Assembly (NCBI GenBank): GCA_015485245.1
Contig: WFTY01000422.1
Span: forward strand, 1-6,395
Direction: 5' to 3'
DNA: 6,395 nucleotides
Source: Anaerolineales bacterium
GTDB taxonomy: Bacteria; Chloroflexota; Anaerolineae; Anaerolineales; UBA11858
Part shown: piece by piece, positions 4,900 to 6,395 of the stretch
Layout: each line of letters opens with the position of its first letter
Position numbering within the stretch: the stretch's first letter is position 1
Made by a program: the position numbers and the translations under genes
The notes under the pieces: model-generated
Seen by the model: the letters and a program-made list of their open reading frames with translations, nothing else
Database searches by the model: none
Told to the model about the DNA's origin: nothing

Positions 4900-6395
4900 A
4901 TGAACGGAATGATACTGATTATCGCTATCCTGGCTGTGCTGGTCGGTGCCGCGATTGGGTACACCGTCAAAAGCTACCAGGTACAGCAGAACAAGCGCAA
5001 GCTGGAGGAGGAAAGCAAACACATCCTGGTAGAGGCTCAAGAGAAGGCGCGCGAGATTGAGCTTAAAGCGCGTGATGAGATGCTTAAGCTGCGCCAGGAG
5101 GCCGAGGAAGAAATCGCCCGCCGCCGGGCGGAACTTTCCCGCTCAGAAGACCGCCTGCAACGCCGCTTCGACCAACTTGACACGCGTGCCGAACGGCTGG
5201 AGCGCCGCGAGCAGGCGCTGAATAAACGTCAGAGCGCCCTCGACCGCCAGGCCAATCAGGTGGCTCAAATGGAAACTGAGGCGCGCGAGAAACTGGAACA
5301 GATCTCGCGCATGAGCGTGGAGGAAGCCCGCGAGACGTTGCTCAAGCAGGTGGAACGCGAGGCGCGCGACGACATGGCGCGCATCATCCGGCAGGTGGAG
5401 GCTGAGGCCCAGGAAGAGGGCGAACGCCGGGCGCGCAAGCTGGTGGCTGACGCCATTCAGCGCGTGGCCTCCGAACACGTGGTGGAGGTGACTTCCTCCA
5501 CCGTGGCGCTGCCCTCGGATGAGATGAAGGGCCGCATTATCGGACGCAACGGACGTAACATTCACTCCTTTGAGCGCGCCGCCGGGGTAGACGTGATCGT
5601 GGACGACACGCCAGAAGCAGTGACAATTTCCTCCTTCGACCCAGTGCGGCGCGAGATCGCCCGCCGCTCGATGGAAAAACTGGTGCTCGACGGCCGCATT
5701 CACCCGGCGCACATCGAGAAAGTGGTAAACAAGGAGCGCGCCGAGGTTGAACGCATCATCGCCGAGGCAGGCGAAGAGGCCGCCTTCGAAGCCGGGGTCC
5801 CTGGCCTGCACAAGGAAATCCTCAAGGTGCTCGGCCGCCTGAAGTTCCGCACCTCGTATGGACAAAACCAGCTCGCCCATGCCGTGGAGACCGCCAAGCT
5901 GGCCGCAGCGCTGGCCGCCGAGCTGGGCGCCAATGTAGAAATTGCCAAAGCTGGCGCGTTGCTACACGATCTGGGCAAAGCGATGGATCACAATGTAGAG
6001 GGCACGCACGCCCAGATCGGCGCCGAGTTCGCCGCCCGCTATGGCGTGCACCCCGCGGTGATCAATTGCATCGCCTCACACCATCACGAGGTGGAACAGG
6101 AATCCGTCGAGGCGGTGATCGTTGAAGCCGCCGACGCCATCTCCGGCGCGCGCCCGGGTGCGCGCCGGGAGAGCCTGGAACAGTACCTCAAGCGGGTGCG
6201 CGCCCTCGAGGAGATCGCCAACGCTCACAAGGGGGTACAAGAATCCTATGCCCTGCAAGCCGGGCGCGAGATCCGCATCTTCGTCAAACCCGAAGACGTG
6301 GACGACCTGGCCTCCATCCAGATGGCGCGCGACATCGCCCGCCAGATCGAGGAGACCATGCAATACCCCGGCCAGATCAAGGTGACGGTGATCCG
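4900..6395 (+). CDS. rny: Ribonuclease Y (3' end cut by window edge)
   Basis: RNase Y is a membrane-anchored endoribonuclease that starts mRNA decay and processes leaders. Here 498 complete codons plus 2 nt are present; the family is about 510-520 residues, so roughly a dozen are missing. An N-terminal membrane segment lies at about 4-22 (MILIIAILAVLVGAAIG). A long charged Glu/Arg/Lys-rich coiled coil runs from about 24 to 190. A KH domain lies at about 199-262, with the loop IIGRNG at 213-218. The HD domain has H327, H356-D357 (LLHDLGK), H394-H396 (IASHHHEV) and D412 (AADAISGARPG), consistent with the metal ligands. ATG 4900 is preferred because GAGG (4890-4893) sits 6 nt upstream. The in-frame ATG at 4888 overlaps that site and would add only four residues. 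recA, recX and rny are often neighbours in Gram-positive-type genomes. Confidence 0.97.
   Translation, partial: MNGMILIIAILAVLVGAAIGYTVKSYQVQQNKRKLEEESKHILVEAQEKAREIELKARDEMLKLRQEAEEEIARRRAELSRSEDRLQRRFDQLDTRAERLERREQALNKRQSALDRQANQVAQMETEAREKLEQISRMSVEEARETLLKQVEREARDDMARIIRQVEAEAQEEGERRARKLVADAIQRVASEHVVEVTSSTVALPSDEMKGRIIGRNGRNIHSFERAAGVDVIVDDTPEAVTISSFDPVRREIARRSMEKLVLDGRIHPAHIEKVVNKERAEVERIIAEAGEEAAFEAGVPGLHKEILKVLGRLKFRTSYGQNQLAHAVETAKLAAALAAELGANVEIAKAGALLHDLGKAMDHNVEGTHAQIGAEFAARYGVHPAVINCIASHHHEVEQESVEAVIVEAADAISGARPGARRESLEQYLKRVRALEEIANAHKGVQESYALQAGREIRIFVKPEDVDDLASIQMARDIARQIEETMQYPGQIKVTVI

Noticed and set aside
5143..5880. A 245-codon minus-strand frame inside rny
   Set aside because: Antisense shadow of the RNase Y coiled-coil and KH coding region; no recognisable family.
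1..6395. CRISPR arrays, tRNA or rRNA genes, and complete insertion sequences
   Set aside because: No regularly spaced repeats, tRNA cloverleaf, rRNA segment or transposase gene was seen in the window.

Overview
The window looks like a chromosomal housekeeping stretch from a moderately GC-rich bacterium. It carries two divergent gene blocks around a 249-bp intergenic region. RNase Y, a long three-module RecX and the order recA-recX-rny fit Gram-positive-like or Chloroflexota-type lineages better than enteric proteobacteria. A Chloroflexota (Anaerolineae-like) source is my best guess, but only from general resemblance; nothing here fixes the taxon.

Left block, minus strand. A full-length MaeB-type malic enzyme (malic enzyme fused to a phosphotransacetylase-like domain) reads leftward from 2473 to 215. 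A clear intrinsic terminator follows at 121-174. Beyond it, the first 25 codons of a low-molecular-weight protein tyrosine phosphatase start at a TTG codon at 75-77 and run off the left edge.

Intergenic region 2474-2722. It holds both promoter regions and three near-identical 13-bp direct repeats (consensus CCTAYYCTGAYAA). They lie 74 and 21 bp apart, close to whole helical turns, and overlap the promoter-like hexamers. No classical LexA box is visible in front of recA.

Right block, plus strand. It runs recA, a 459-bp non-coding gap, recX, then rny (RNase Y, cut by the right edge about a dozen residues from its usual end). RecA keeps its ATPase core but has unusual residues in both DNA-binding loops and no acidic tail. 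The recA-recX gap is the most interesting part. It contains a perfect GAAC-N4-GTTC palindrome (Bacillus/actinobacterial LexA-box pattern), an extended -10 promoter just downstream, about 265 bp of AT-richer and apparently structured DNA, and a strong intrinsic terminator only 27 nt before the recX start. This could be a damage-inducible structured RNA, or a leader that attenuates recX-rny.

Functionally, RecA drives recombination and SOS induction and RecX limits RecA filaments. RNase Y is the membrane-anchored decay endonuclease often found beside recA. MaeB links malate to pyruvate and NADPH and appears to be a separate transcription unit.
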